Below are positions 30,476-41,503 of a stretch of DNA of 64,000 nucleotides, piece by piece. The notes below the pieces were generated by a model. That model saw nothing but the letters and a program-made list of their open reading frames with translations, did no database searches and was not told the origin of the DNA. Position 1 is the stretch's first letter, and every line of letters begins with the position of its first letter. Source of the stretch: Alloascoidea africana (Eukaryota; Ascomycota; Alloascoideomycetes; Alloascoideales; Alloascoideaceae); assembly GCA_030581615.1 (NCBI GenBank), contig JAKTTT010000013.1, positions 62,001 through 126,000 of the forward strand. The letters run 5' to 3'. The translations under genes were made by a program, and so were the position numbers.

Positions 30476-33031
30476 TTACCAAATTCCAAATCCAGGAACC
30501 ATTTTGTTTGCTATTCCGGACGAGAATGACTTTTCTCCTATTTCATCATTTCCAATATTTTGAGAGGAAGATTGAGTTTGCAGCTGCCACTTCCAGCTGT
30601 CAATTTGCTGTTGTCGCGAAATTTGAGCGTGGATATCATTTTTGGTTGGCCCAATTAGAGGATTCCAGTCAGTGGAACAGCCATTGGCCATTGCGGCCGG
30701 GTTCTGATTAATTCCAGAAAAATACATACTACTATGAGCATTCGCACTTCTTACTTGATCTTGATATGCCTTGGCTAGTTGATTAAGGCCTTGTTCAACA
30801 CATCCTAGTCGAAACTCAAGCTTTTCTGTGTTCATTGCAGTGCAGTCCGTCTTTTCACAAATAGCTTCAGTGTTTTCATTTAATTTCTTCAAAGCTGCAA
30901 AAATCATACCCAGTTGTTTATTTTCATTAGATGACATTTCTCTATCGCCATTAGATTCATCAACTTTGGGGATGACAATGCTATCTTCAGAAACGTTATT
31001 CTCAATTACATTTTTGTCTTCATTTCCTTCTTTCTGGACCTCCTCAGGTTTTAATTCTTCTGACGTGTTTCGTTTCTGTTTCTTCTTCTTTTGTTTTTCC
31101 TTTTTCTTTGTTTTTCGCAAACTTATAACTTCACCTCCGTCTTCTTGCTCAATAAAATCGAGTTTAGTTTCATCCTTCAATTGAATGTCTTTTTGTAAAT
31201 TTGTAGAGAGAGGCAAATCTGCGCTGTCTTCCTCCTTACCATTACCTGATGAACTGCTGGTGTCAGATTTTTTAACTTCAGGTGCCTTTTTCCTTGATGT
31301 GTCCATGAAATCCAATCTTACAAGAAGCAGACGTTTCATCAAATATTCACATGCATTCAGAACATTATCAAGTTGATCCTGAAGAGATTTCTCTTCTTCA
31401 GGCTTTCCATTCATTTTGGAATTGTCAGCTTCAGTCTTGTAATAGTTTTGTAGTTCTTCCTGTAGCACAACATCTTCGGACACCCATGTGTTCAGACAAT
31501 GTTGGAAGATGGTAATTGCTCGGCGTTCATTAGCTCGCCCAGAGTTTTTGAAAATGTAGACAAATTGTCCAAGGAGCCTGCGCATTCTTGTAGTAAAATG
31601 GAAAAGCTCGTTTGGTGACATGTCGACCCTTAGTCTCATTCCTACCAGCTCTTCAACTATCGCGATTGTCGAGTAATGTAATGCAGAATTAACTTTGTCA
31701 AGTATTCCCGAGATCGAGGGCTGATTGCACACCAAGCTTGCCATTTCATCATTCAATGATTGTAAAACTAACGCTTTGAGACTATAGTAGATATACTTGT
31801 CTCTGGCATCCAGAATCCCGTTCTCTATTTCTGGTTCAGTTATCGAGAGGAAATCAAGATCCAGATTCAAAGCTTTCACGATGTTCAGTATTTCAGCTTC
31901 CCATATCGACGTTATGTCAGATGATGAGTCCAGTTTCCGTAGTTTGAAAATGCTCAAATCATATAGATGTTCCCTGTCGCCATCTTCCAACCTGAAGGGC
32001 TTTTCTTCATTTATAGGAAACCCGGTTGTTACTGGGTATGGTTCTTCTGAACGAGACCTAGATGATTTATCTTCAGGTGAGGATTCTTTCAATTCCCGAG
32101 CATTCCTCCCCAAAGACTGAGTACGAGAAGACACAGAATCTGATGAATTTGGCGCCATTGACATTGTACTGGGTTTCTCATTTTTAGAAAAGTCGGACGA
32201 TTCTTCCTTTTGGTCATGAGTGGTGACCGACTCAGAAACATTGTGTTTAATTGATGTTGCTTCTGTACCTGTATTTGGTGAAGTACATTCGCTAAAGTTG
32301 CTATTCACTGAAGAGCTCGATAGGCTTACAGATGAATATTTTGAAGTTTGGTCAGATGTGTCGCAAGCATTATTCACACAGGACAAAAGCGTATCCTTTG
32401 ACGCTTCACAAACCGACGACCTCTTCAGCACTAAGGAATCTGAGATCAAGCTATCCAGAGTTATTTCCTTGATTTTCTCGTCGCAAATCTCTTGTGTCTC
32501 ATCAACGCTGTTTTCTTGGGTACAAGTTTTCAGCTTCACAAGCGCAGAATCCATGTCATCAAGACGGCTTTTTTGTTCATCAAGCTGTTCAGTCAACTCC
32601 CGAACTTGGCCTTCTTGTGAAAGCATAAAGCGTGATATTTTTTCATGGTTATCCTTGTAAACACTTTGTAGGTCGTTTATTACAATTTTGGTGTCATTCC
32701 AAAGATCGCGAAGTCCATTTGCTACCAAGGCAGCATTATCCACACCTCCTTCCATGATATCATTCTTGGCAAAGGCCTTCTTTATCTGAGATCCCCAGCG
32801 TTCAGCCTGGGCTTCAATTATCTTATTTTGCCTTTTGATTTGGAGTTCCAAGTCTTCGATTCGGCCTTTCTGGTCCGCGAGCTGATCTCCAACCCATTTG
32901 TCCACAAAGCTGAGCCCTTTGACATCATCACCGGTTAGGAGGTTATTTATCGCATTTTCCAAATCTGCTATCCGCTTATCAAAATGGTCTACTTCTGGAC
33001 AATGTCTCCCTCTGTTTGTTTTTTTTCCCAT
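30476..33031 (-). CDS. coiled-coil protein, family unknown
   Basis: 851 residues from the ATG at 33031 (MGKKTNRGRHCPEVDHFDKR). The first about 180 residues are predicted coiled coil (heptads in RIADLENAINNLL, QKGRIEDLELQIKRQNKIIE and LTEQLDEQKSRLDDMDSALVKL). A Ser-rich disordered stretch follows. Then comes a helical middle region (about residues 350-560: IWEAEILNIVKALNLDLDFL, SIVEELVGMRLRVDMSPNEL-like text, EYLMKRLLLVRLDFMD) that may be a folded domain. A basic run (TKKKEKQKKKKQKR) and another short helix follow. I do not recognise the family; cytoskeletal or scaffold roles are possible only by composition. The frame is intact. Confidence 0.72.
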   Translation of the reverse strand: MGKKTNRGRHCPEVDHFDKRIADLENAINNLLTGDDVKGLSFVDKWVGDQLADQKGRIEDLELQIKRQNKIIEAQAERWGSQIKKAFAKNDIMEGGVDNAALVANGLRDLWNDTKIVINDLQSVYKDNHEKISRFMLSQEGQVRELTEQLDEQKSRLDDMDSALVKLKTCTQENSVDETQEICDEKIKEITLDSLISDSLVLKRSSVCEASKDTLLSCVNNACDTSDQTSKYSSVSLSSSSVNSNFSECTSPNTGTEATSIKHNVSESVTTHDQKEESSDFSKNEKPSTMSMAPNSSDSVSSRTQSLGRNARELKESSPEDKSSRSRSEEPYPVTTGFPINEEKPFRLEDGDREHLYDLSIFKLRKLDSSSDITSIWEAEILNIVKALNLDLDFLSITEPEIENGILDARDKYIYYSLKALVLQSLNDEMASLVCNQPSISGILDKVNSALHYSTIAIVEELVGMRLRVDMSPNELFHFTTRMRRLLGQFVYIFKNSGRANERRAITIFQHCLNTWVSEDVVLQEELQNYYKTEADNSKMNGKPEEEKSLQDQLDNVLNACEYLMKRLLLVRLDFMDTSRKKAPEVKKSDTSSSSGNGKEEDSADLPLSTNLQKDIQLKDETKLDFIEQEDGGEVISLRKTKKKEKQKKKKQKRNTSEELKPEEVQKEGNEDKNVIENNVSEDSIVIPKVDESNGDREMSSNENKQLGMIFAALKKLNENTEAICEKTDCTAMNTEKLEFRLGCVEQGLNQLAKAYQDQVRSANAHSSMYFSGINQNPAAMANGCSTDWNPLIGPTKNDIHAQISRQQQIDSWKWQLQTQSSSQNIGNDEIGEKSFSSGIANKMVPGFGIW

Positions 33032-33783
33032 CACAGTAGTCCAACTTTAATGCGCGGTTAACGAAAGAGATGCTTGGATGTTTTTGGGAAAGCAGTTAGT
33101 AAGAACATGAAAATCGTGGTGCTCCAATCCTCAGGAAACTGCACTCATTAGTTTTATCAACTGTAAATGTTTATCCCTCTGAGAAGAATGCTCTGTTAAT
33201 TTCTAGATAAGATGTGTATTATAGATAGGCTTTTACAATGTGATTAGGTTTGGTAAAAAAGTTTCAGTGGTATCTGTTTTTCGTCTCAAGTTTTTAGCTT
33301 GTTCAGAAGAGAGCAAAATCTGAAAGATGAGAAAAAGTGATACAAATATGTATATTATAAACATAAACAAGACTTAAAAAGGTCTGATAAAGTACAACAA
33401 TAGACAAAAAAGAGGAATAATGAATTGATGCAAATTTTTTATATAGTTTTCTGGTATGTTTGAAGTCAAAACATGTAAAAGTCAAATAATTTCTTTTCTT
33501 TTCTTTATACCAAGAGCAAGATAAATAAATAATCATAGAACAACAAACGCCAACTCTAAATCGTAATACACATAAAAAAAGGTGCCAGACGCAGAATAGC
33601 GATGGCAGTGAAATGCGCAACATCTTGAGAATTCCAAAGAGAAAAAAAGCAGTGTTAACGTGTTCCGGTATAACAAATAAAAAAAGATTTTGTATCAAAC
33701 TGCCCTCGTTCAACCCAAACAGTATAGTAATAAGAGCCCGCAAAAAAGTCAGCAAAAAGAACCACAAGATCGAGTTTCATAAA
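33032..33783. other. intergenic region
   Basis: 752 bp between two minus-strand genes: promoter of the coiled-coil gene and 3' region of none on the plus strand. AT-rich open frames here look like chance. Confidence 0.5.
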
Positions 33784-35764
33784 TTATGAATGTAAATTTA
33801 ATTGACTTAGAGTAGGTACCAATCCCCGAATTCTCCATCTCCACCGAAACGTTTTATGAAGAGTATTCAAATCAATGAAAGATCGAACATGAAGTGCATC
33901 TCCAATTCTGGTTTCAAATGGAGGACATGTTGATGTGGAAGATGTAGAGGCAGATAAGGTCATGGATGAAGAAGCGTATGGGATATTGAGATGTGAAGAG
34001 TTTGGACAAGTAGAATCCAAATTCTCGTTAGTACAACTCGCGAAGACGTTCAAAAAAGAAGTTCTTTGTTGTAGCGATTTCAGTCTCGAAACCAGCATTG
34101 GTGATAGCATGAAATTAGCATTCCGATCAGATTCAGGACATGGCGGTAGTACAGAAGCAGATGAAGTGGATATGCTTAAAGTGGATTGATGGTTCTGCAA
34201 ATTCCAACAAGATTTGAAAATCTTCATTAGTGGTACAGACGAAGAAGACTCGGGCACTCTGAGGAGAGGCGTGGACACTGATGATAGCACCTGCTCATGA
34301 TTTGGAACATTATACACTCCCCTCGTTCCATTTTCGTTAATGTTCAGATTGCGTCGATATCGCACACGTTTATGCTGATGCGATTTAACAAACTTGTATG
34401 CCAGATCTGTAAACTCAACTGTGCGCGAGTAGTCGTCATATTTAGGAACACATGATTGGCATATGATCTTTTGATATCCCAGATCGTTTAAGAAATAAGG
34501 CGAAGACGTTAATTCTCGAAGCGATCGACGGCACATGCGGCAACATTTGTTATGATTATAAGACATTATATTGGCCGAGGAATAAGGCGAAAAAAGACGA
34601 GCCTTTGGCGATCCAGAGAGCGCTTGATTGCCATTTGTACTAGTTGGTTTTAAGGTTTCTGGCGTAGAAGTCGTAGCCCCGAGATCTTCAGTTGAGTGCT
34701 TTAGTGACTGTTGCTCGTTTAGGTAATTATCAACTAGGTCACTTTTCACACGCTTGCGAATTCGAAGCTTCCCATTTCTTGGGGGAGTCTGTGGTTTCGA
34801 AAACGACGCTTCGTGCTCTGAAGGTGACCAAGTAGAAATACCAGTGGTTTCTGATTCCGAACCATGTGTCATGGTTCTACTCAAAAGCGAGTGCTCGCTG
34901 GTACTCGTCTCCATAGCGGGTGGGGTCAATCTGGCTCCAGATTCAACTTGATTCATATCAGAGTTCATATCTTGCACTAATAAGCTTCCATGAATGCCTA
35001 GTTTGCTAACTTCTCCTTCGCGATTGCGAATTTCATCCTCGTTTTGGTCTCTATCAAAGGTATCCAAATAGTCTTCAATCAGTATAATTGTATCACTATA
35101 GACGGCGATTGAAATGTCGTTTTCCACGTCGTTAAAAATGCACCGAAACTCGCTATTGTTGAATGCATCAAATTCAGTGTCATCATCGCATTTACACCCA
35201 CTAGTATCGTAAATTCCCAACAAACTCGTTTCGTTCCCGGTTTCCAAACTGGCACTGACTGGAACGGCCAAGCTCGTAGGGGTCGCTTGCACAGGCATGC
35301 GGTGATCATTAGACGGACCCAAGTGGTGATGAGCTAGGTCGGCTGAGTTGTAGTTCCACTCTTTTTCTTCTTCCAACTGAAACTGCATAACCGAAGGGAA
35401 GCTCGTAAGTTGGTCATTATCAATGAGATCCAACCTTGAGGGTTTTGCCTTCAATCTTGGCTGGTGTTGGTATCGAATAGACGAGCTCGAATGTTTACTG
35501 TGCAGTGAAAATGAATGCGACGATCTTTTACCTCTTGCGTTACTCCTTCCGCCTAAAGGCCGAAGAAGTTTTTTGGTATCCTCATACCCATTTATGGGCT
35601 CTTTACTATAGCTATCTAAAGCATTGCTGGTGGTTTGGTAGGTGTTTGTCGGGTCTTCCTGGTCTGTGGTGTTGTCAAGAATGCTGCTTAAACGTTAATA
35701 TGTTTGTTATTATGTTGGTTCAAGCCATCGCCATCCTGTCCCACACTTACAGGTCCGTATCCAT
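33784..35764 (-). CDS. protein with CxxC pair, two exons, family unknown
   Basis: The frame is open upstream to a stop near 35695 but contains no ATG until well inside the protein. A spliced start solves this. Exon 1 is 35764-35751 (ATG GAT ACG GAC CT), with donor GTAAGT at 35750-35745. The acceptor is at TTTAAG (exon 2 from 35686) or 3 nt further at CAG, and both keep frame. The product is 638 (or 637) residues. The N-terminus is polar and Ser-rich. A CxxC...CxxC pair (NKCCRMCRRSL...IICQSCVPKY, around residue 385) probably binds one zinc. It is followed by DDYSRTVEFTDLAYKFVKSH and a basic stretch. The C-terminal part is Ser/Thr-rich. Function unknown. The promoter has a CACGTG at 35953-35958. 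Confidence 0.75.
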
Positions 35765-36414
35765 CTCCGTAGGAATTCGTTCTCTCAGAGTTGTGTCAGC
35801 TCGTCAGCTCTCCTATCGCGCCTTCAAGAAATAGAGAAAGATATGTTCAGATAGAGAAAGAAAAACAAGAAAATCCAACAAAAGTCAAACGAGCAGCAGG
35901 CAAGAAGCGGAAAAGAACAACTTCCCATTCCGCCAAACCTGCCTCGATCCGTCACGTGGGCCGCGAAGAAGTGCCAGTTGCCGGATCGGGAAATCAGACA
36001 ATGTGCGTGTCGCGGAGCCGCAAATTTTGGCTTTTTTCATTAGCGTTTGGGTCTGATCCCAGCCTTTCCATTTTGCTGTCGCTTTTAGCGCTGGCCGCCG
36101 TTGCCAATTCGAACAGGCTAGCGTGCGCTAGGGCGCCGCTGGGATCTCAAGAGCAACATGCAAGGTCTTGATTCATATCTTGACAGATGCTACTTGCGTT
36201 TGACAGCGATAGGCGTAATCTAAAGGAGGACTATGCAAACTGATCGAAAACTTATTAACATGGCATTAACATGACACCGTAAACAATATGTAAAGTGTAA
36301 TAGACAGATTGCGTTTATACAAGATATTCAAAATAGCGAAAGCGTCCTTGCTATCCCATAGAATGCAAAATCATCAAAAATTAACAGGGCAGCAGAACCT
36401 TGATTTTGAGAGTG
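35765..36414. other. intergenic region
   Basis: 650 bp between two minus-strand genes. GC-rich in the part nearest 36000. A 126-codon plus-strand open frame covers most of it but has promoter-like composition and no recognisable motif, so I do not call it. Contains CACGTG at 35953-35958. Confidence 0.5.
35953..35958. promoter_or_regulatory. E-box CACGTG
   Basis: TCACGTG context (Cbf1-type consensus), 189 bp upstream of the ATG of the CxxC protein gene. Confidence 0.4.
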
Positions 36415-39081
36415 TTAACCTGCTCTTCGTCGTAGTCGAACCCTCATAACTTCCTCTGGAAACCGAATCGACCTATTGTCAGAATTCCTAATTCCTAATG
36501 CGCTAGGAGGAACCATCTCCTCTGGCTCGTCTTCAAAGTCTGGATCTTCCAAGCTCTGATCCTCTTGTTCCTGTAATCTCTTGATCATTCGAAGCACCTC
36601 GCGGTCTGCTTGCTTTTCAAAAAGAGACATCCTTCTATTAATAATCTCGCATCCCTCTATCAGAACAGTGATGCGATGGATGTGTTTTTGCTCCAATCTA
36701 TACTTCACGATCGGTTTCATATTGTGGATTCGGAGACACTGTCTAAACTCAAGAACCCGTAAGTTTGGAAATCTGCGCTCCTCAAACATCTTTGGTAGAG
36801 ACTTATCCGTAACGCCAAGGCAGCCATTAAGCGATAGCCTTTCCAGCTCAGTCCCACGATGCTCAGCTAGCGCGAGAACAGCGCGATCTGTGATATTGCA
36901 CCCAGCACAGCTAATTGTCTTGATTTTAGTATGCTTTGCAATCTCAACAATCGAAGAGTCGTCAATACCTTCCCCAGAGCAAGTCCTCCCAACATTCAGA
37001 AATTCCAGATCGGGACAGAATTGTGAAACAGCTTTGATTCCTTTGTTTGTGATTGAGTCACACGCCCTGAGGTCTAGCCTTGTCAACCCCGGACTAGTGG
37101 AAGCAACGAGCATCAAAAAGCGATCGTTTATGAGTTTGGAGCCCGGTAGAATGAGCTTTTTCAACTGCCCACCCGAAAATATTGAAGCGGGAGGGAGTAA
37201 AAACGGACATATGTAAAACTCAATCCACTCGATTTGCGTCCCCAGAAATGCGGCCACAGAGTCTAGCTGTGTGTTGTTTGCTGACACCATCTTGTGCAAC
37301 ACTAGCTTCCGCGTATTGCCCACCTGATGGCTAAACCTTTGATCCTTCTCCTGTTCATCGGTTGCCTTGTCAGATAACCGGAAAGGACTCTTAGAAAAGT
37401 AAGAATTGGTATCAATAAACTTTTGCCATTTATCCATTGAATCAAAAAAGATCCGTCTGTTCAAAACTTGTGTTCCAACAAGATTCCAAAATCGAGATAC
37501 TAAAAGGCAGTTGAAAAGCTTTTTGTGTGTTCTACCTTCCTCTTCTTCGTCATTCTCTTCTCCTGAACGAGATGCCCGTTTGGTGCTTGTCTGATCTTGC
37601 TCATTGATATCATCTGTCTCCGCAGCAACTCTCATTCGGGCATCTGTCTCGTTCCCGTAAATCAAAAATGCCTGCCGATAGGTGAGACGGTCAATCTGTA
37701 ACCGTGATCTTCGAGATGTTGTTGGCCTCTTGGTATCTGGAACTCCCGTTGACGAAGAGGAGGATGGTGAGTGTTCACGGGGCATCGATGTTTCACTATC
37801 GACGTGTTGCAAGATCTGGTACAAAGTCTCAGGTATTTGGAATATTAAATGCGGTTCCTTGATCATACTTTGTTTCTGTGTCCTTGAATCCAATATCAGG
37901 TTCGGTCGTAAAAACCGCTCTACACTGCCTTCGCCATTCTCTTTCTTTGAAAATGTAAATTGCTGAAGATCTTTCATTATCTGTTTTTTATGATTCATAG
38001 AGGACAATGGAGAGTATTCAGGGATGAACAACTGCCTGCTTAACGGATCTTTCTTTTTTTCATGGTTGTCGTATTCAGAATCTTCGGTGTCCTGGAGAAT
38101 TAAATTGGTCCGCCGTGTGTTTTCAATTTCGGTCAGTCCATCATATACAGGAACTATGGGTAATGAAATGGCAGAGGCGTGATTGTTTGGAGAAGTTGAA
38201 TTGGTAGAAACAATTCGTGACCTTGCAGAAGAGGACAATCTCGTTGGAGTAGGGGGTTGGCTGGCTGAGTCCAGTGGTGACGATGAATTGTCTGGGGACT
38301 GCGATTGGGGGAATGGGGGAATAGGGGTATCTCCAGAAGATAAATGAAGAGGCAAGTAATAAGATAGAGCACGATGCCTAGTGCCTTGCTCGGTAGAAGG
38401 GGATGAGGTCGAGGTTGAAAAAGCTTCTCTTAGCGGCGGTGTGGAAGGTATTAAACCAGGAGTTCTTGGGCTTGAACTTGAAGGAAGATCAAGCACTCCC
38501 TCGTTGTCGATCGAAGCTGTCATGGTTTTTAGTCGTGATTTCAGATCTGAGGTTGATTTCACAGGCTTTGAGCTCTTCCCGAAAGCATTATTTACACCAA
38601 ATGTCAAAGTCGCTGAGTGAGAACTGCGAAGAGCTGGGGTAGGATTGTAGATGGTATACGTGACTGAAGAAGTGTCACGCAAATCACTTCCAACCCCTGT
38701 GGCCAAATCCACTCCAAATTCTTGACTACTATTGCTAACTTTAGACATTCGAGGGGGAGTGTTGAGGCTATTGCTATTGCTGGGATCTACTGTGGTCGTT
38801 GTGCCCGATGATACTGCTCCATGCCTGGGCGAGCTGTGTGACAATCGCACGCCAGAAAGTACTCTTCGTAGAGCTCTGAAAGGAGTTGATGAAACTAAAA
38901 CTGATAAAGAAGACCCTGACTTGCTTACAGATGATTTTCGCCTGATGGATAGAATGGGCAGAGAAGCTGCTTTGTGAAGCTTCTCTCGCTTTTTGCTAGT
39001 CCCTGCTACACTTCTTCTGCAATGGGCAGGAAAACTGGTGTCTTCTCCATTATCTGAGTTAAAGGGAGGTTCGTCGATCAT
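36415..39081 (-). CDS. AMN1: AMN1-like leucine-rich-repeat protein
   Basis: 888 residues from the ATG at 39081. The first about 480 are Ser/Thr/Pro-rich and disordered. An F-box-like helix set follows (HKKLFNCLLVSRFWNLVGTQ). Then come AMN1-family leucine-rich repeats: LILPGSKLINDRFLMLVAST, LTRLDLRACDSITNKGIKAV, LEFLNVGRTCSGEGIDDSS, IKTISCAGCNITDRAVLALA, LERLSLNGCLGVTDKSLPKM and LRVLEFRQCLRIHN. In S. cerevisiae Amn1 blocks the mitotic exit network by binding Tem1, promotes degradation of Ace2 and so controls mother-daughter separation. The protein here is longer than S. cerevisiae Amn1 (549 residues) because of the N-terminus. Divergent from the elongase gene, with a Reb1-like core in between. 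Confidence 0.87.
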   Translation of the reverse strand: MIDEPPFNSDNGEDTSFPAHCRRSVAGTSKKREKLHKAASLPILSIRRKSSVSKSGSSLSVLVSSTPFRALRRVLSGVRLSHSSPRHGAVSSGTTTTVDPSNSNSLNTPPRMSKVSNSSQEFGVDLATGVGSDLRDTSSVTYTIYNPTPALRSSHSATLTFGVNNAFGKSSKPVKSTSDLKSRLKTMTASIDNEGVLDLPSSSSPRTPGLIPSTPPLREAFSTSTSSPSTEQGTRHRALSYYLPLHLSSGDTPIPPFPQSQSPDNSSSPLDSASQPPTPTRLSSSARSRIVSTNSTSPNNHASAISLPIVPVYDGLTEIENTRRTNLILQDTEDSEYDNHEKKKDPLSRQLFIPEYSPLSSMNHKKQIMKDLQQFTFSKKENGEGSVERFLRPNLILDSRTQKQSMIKEPHLIFQIPETLYQILQHVDSETSMPREHSPSSSSSTGVPDTKRPTTSRRSRLQIDRLTYRQAFLIYGNETDARMRVAAETDDINEQDQTSTKRASRSGEENDEEEEGRTHKKLFNCLLVSRFWNLVGTQVLNRRIFFDSMDKWQKFIDTNSYFSKSPFRLSDKATDEQEKDQRFSHQVGNTRKLVLHKMVSANNTQLDSVAAFLGTQIEWIEFYICPFLLPPASIFSGGQLKKLILPGSKLINDRFLMLVASTSPGLTRLDLRACDSITNKGIKAVSQFCPDLEFLNVGRTCSGEGIDDSSIVEIAKHTKIKTISCAGCNITDRAVLALAEHRGTELERLSLNGCLGVTDKSLPKMFEERRFPNLRVLEFRQCLRIHNMKPIVKYRLEQKHIHRITVLIEGCEIINRRMSLFEKQADREVLRMIKRLQEQEDQSLEDPDFEDEPEEMVPPSALGIRNSDNRSIRFPEEVMRVRLRRRAG

Positions 39082-39642
39082 TCACCAAGGCAGATTCAAA
39101 GACAGAAGGAAGCACAAGCTGGTATGAAGCAAAAGCACTGAATGGGACGTGGAAAGTTGGGAGAAAAGAAGTCGCACCCCCAGACAAACTCGCGATGGGT
39201 AAGGTTGCTCTGCTCCCTTTTCGCTGAAGCTCGCTTTTCAACGGAGACGGCTGGCGGGTCCTGCCCGATCGGGTAATCAGCCTTGCCATTCTTCCACACA
39301 TGTGGTCCCCAATATACGCAACGGTCTCAGGTGTACGCACAGGCTCCCAATTGTTCTATTTCAAAGTCGCCGCGATAAGACTTTCACAGGTCTCCAAGTA
39401 GAGATCTGGAACCGGAATCGGTCTCAAACCCTCCAGCCTCGCTCTATTTCCAGAGGAAGAATGAAGAGCACGTATGAAATGCAAGGAGTTGGTCTGTTAC
39501 CAAAAGCCAGGACTGCTCCTGTAATCCCGACCTTGGGCTGGAGATTAGTTTCGCCCAAGATAATAATATTATGATATTCCCGTTTTCTCTCACATTATTG
39601 TTCTTCTCTTGTAAGATCTAATCCTTCCCGCTTACCTATACA
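39082..39642. other. divergent promoter region (AMN1 / elongase)
   Basis: 561 bp between divergent ATGs. The AMN1-proximal half is GC-rich and holds CGGGTAA at 39270-39276. No gene. Confidence 0.6.
39270..39276. promoter_or_regulatory. Reb1-like core (CGGGTAA)
   Basis: In the AMN1/elongase divergent promoter, 189 bp from the AMN1 ATG. Confidence 0.45.
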
Positions 39643-40668
39643 ATGTCCTCCGAGATTGCTTTTGAGATGAACAGTCTACAACCGCTCTTCGAGCTTCAGT
39701 GTCCCATAATTGAACAACCTTTTCAGATTCATCTCTGGGATGTCTTTGAGTATTTGGTTTCTGGCGCCACTAGAGGGAAATACAATGTGTCCGAGTTTCA
39801 TTTTAAGATCGGAGAACAAATCTTGTCTACTCCCCTATCAGTATGTAGTGCAATCATTCTCTATTACATTCTTATTTTCGGCGGAAGAAGCCTCTTGCGC
39901 TATAGTGGAACAGCCCCATTTAAACTCGGACTTTCATTTCAATTTCATAACTTGGCATTGTCATTGATATCACTGAGTTTGCTCCTTTTAATCATTGAGC
40001 AGATCTTTCCCATTGTTATCAAAAATGGCATCTACTTTTCGATCTGTGACATTGGCGCCTGGACACAAAAACTAGAGTTACTATACTACCTGAACTACAT
40101 TACCAAGTTCATTGAATTAATTGATACTCTCTTCCTAGTGCTTAAACAGAAGAAATTGACGTTTTTGCACACATATCATCATGGAGCAACAGCTTTGCTC
40201 TGCTATACACAACTCATTGGAAAAACGCCGATTTCATGGGTGATTATCGGTTTGAACCTATGGGTCCATGTTGTCATGTATTTCTACTATTTCTTGGCGG
40301 CACGGGGAATCAGAATATGGTGGAAAGAGTGGGTAACGCGATTCCAAATCTTGCAATTTCTAATCGATATCTCATTCATCTATTTTGCATGTTGGCAAAA
40401 ATTTGCTTCCTCTTCCTTTGCTCAATTCAGAATGCCCTGGCTTCCTCATGTTGGAGACTGCACGGGGAAAACCATTTCGGCAATAGCTGGAATCTGTGTC
40501 ATTAGCTCATATCTTGTCCTCTTCATTTCCTTCTACATTAATCTTTACAAGAAGAAAGTTGTTAGGAAAAAGAGCTTTAGCAAGGGCCAGGCTCCTCCCC
40601 TGGACGCCATCTCTTCTTCAGCCACAGCCACCGGGTTTAATGCTTACGTTAAATCAAAGAGAATTTGA
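39643..40668 (+). CDS. very-long-chain fatty acid elongase (ELO family)
   Basis: 341 residues. This is a polytopic ER enzyme that condenses malonyl-CoA with a fatty acyl-CoA in the elongation cycle. Diagnostic features are KFIELIDTLFLVLKQKKLTF, the histidine box HTYHH (H176, H179, H180) and MYFYYFLAARGIRIWWKEWV; the usual yeast signature YMYY appears as MYFYY. TQLIGKTPISWVIIGLNLWVH and LQFLIDISFIYFA follow. Seven or so membrane helices are visible. The C-terminus is basic (YKKKVVRKKSFSKGQ), as in ER-retained Elo2/Elo3. Length and sequence fit ELO2/ELO3-type (sphingolipid C20-C26) more than ELO1, but the exact paralogue cannot be fixed. The start ATG has the context acaATGTCC. Confidence 0.9.
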   Translation: MSSEIAFEMNSLQPLFELQCPIIEQPFQIHLWDVFEYLVSGATRGKYNVSEFHFKIGEQILSTPLSVCSAIILYYILIFGGRSLLRYSGTAPFKLGLSFQFHNLALSLISLSLLLLIIEQIFPIVIKNGIYFSICDIGAWTQKLELLYYLNYITKFIELIDTLFLVLKQKKLTFLHTYHHGATALLCYTQLIGKTPISWVIIGLNLWVHVVMYFYYFLAARGIRIWWKEWVTRFQILQFLIDISFIYFACWQKFASSSFAQFRMPWLPHVGDCTGKTISAIAGICVISSYLVLFISFYINLYKKKVVRKKSFSKGQAPPLDAISSSATATGFNAYVKSKRI

Positions 40669-41503
40669 AGGAATTGGAAGATCATAGCATTAGTAGTCAT
40701 TGCGATCTTCACTAATGAGGACGTAATCACAATCAGATCCGGTTAAATGGAATATCTTTCATGTCTTTGAGCTTTTAAAGTTTCTGAGACACTGAAAATA
40801 GCCGCCAGAGCAACTTTTCATTGGTTTGTCCCCTCTTGTATGTGGAAAAATGTATGAATGCTTACTTTTACTGTCAAATCATTTGACCGTGTAGTTTTTG
40901 AAAGAATTTTATCTCCTTACGTCATAAAAAATAAATTCTTTCTGTTCTATAATCGGAAAAACGTCCTTCCTTAATCGGACTTGCAGAAGTGTTTCTATTC
41001 TGAACTGCCATACTGACCAGTATCGAGGAGGATGCACATACATTTAAAGCAAATTTTTTATCCAATTGCGCTTCCAAGGAGTCATATATTAACTTGATGG
41101 ATATTCTTGATATTCTAGTACTTTGTTATATATGTTTGAGGCCGTCTACAACCTTGGAAGGTTTTATTTTAGCTTTTTGTTAAAGGTTTTTTTTTAACCT
41201 CTTTTATTACGCCTATACATGCTAGCTACCTAGTATCTATGTTTTGCTCCTTGATCGAGGGCGGTGTACTATGATTTTTCAAGCTCTCTTTTCTTTCCTT
41301 GGTCTTCTTCAAAAACAGCATCTTTCCTTTGTCCCTCCAGCTTGACAGTTCAGAACAAGTAATCACTTCAGTTGTTAACTGTTTTCGTGAGTGGTCCTGA
41401 CCAAAGTTGACCGTCTCGTGTGTTAATCACGTGTGACTTGAACCAATGTTGTTCTTGTTTCTTGTTGGAAGCATCTTCTTCAACACGATATTCGGGTTTA
41501 AAA
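40669..41503. other. intergenic region
   Basis: 835 bp between two plus-strand genes. T-rich tracts near 41160-41210 may aid 3'-end formation of the elongase gene. CACGTG at 41428-41433. No gene seen. Confidence 0.55.
41428..41433. promoter_or_regulatory. E-box CACGTG
   Basis: TCACGTG context, 71 bp upstream of the ribokinase ATG. Confidence 0.4.

Noticed and set aside
35791-36171. 126-codon plus-strand open frame in the spacer upstream of the CxxC protein gene
   Set aside because: It overlaps the spliced first exon region and promoter, has GC-rich low-order composition and no recognisable domain.
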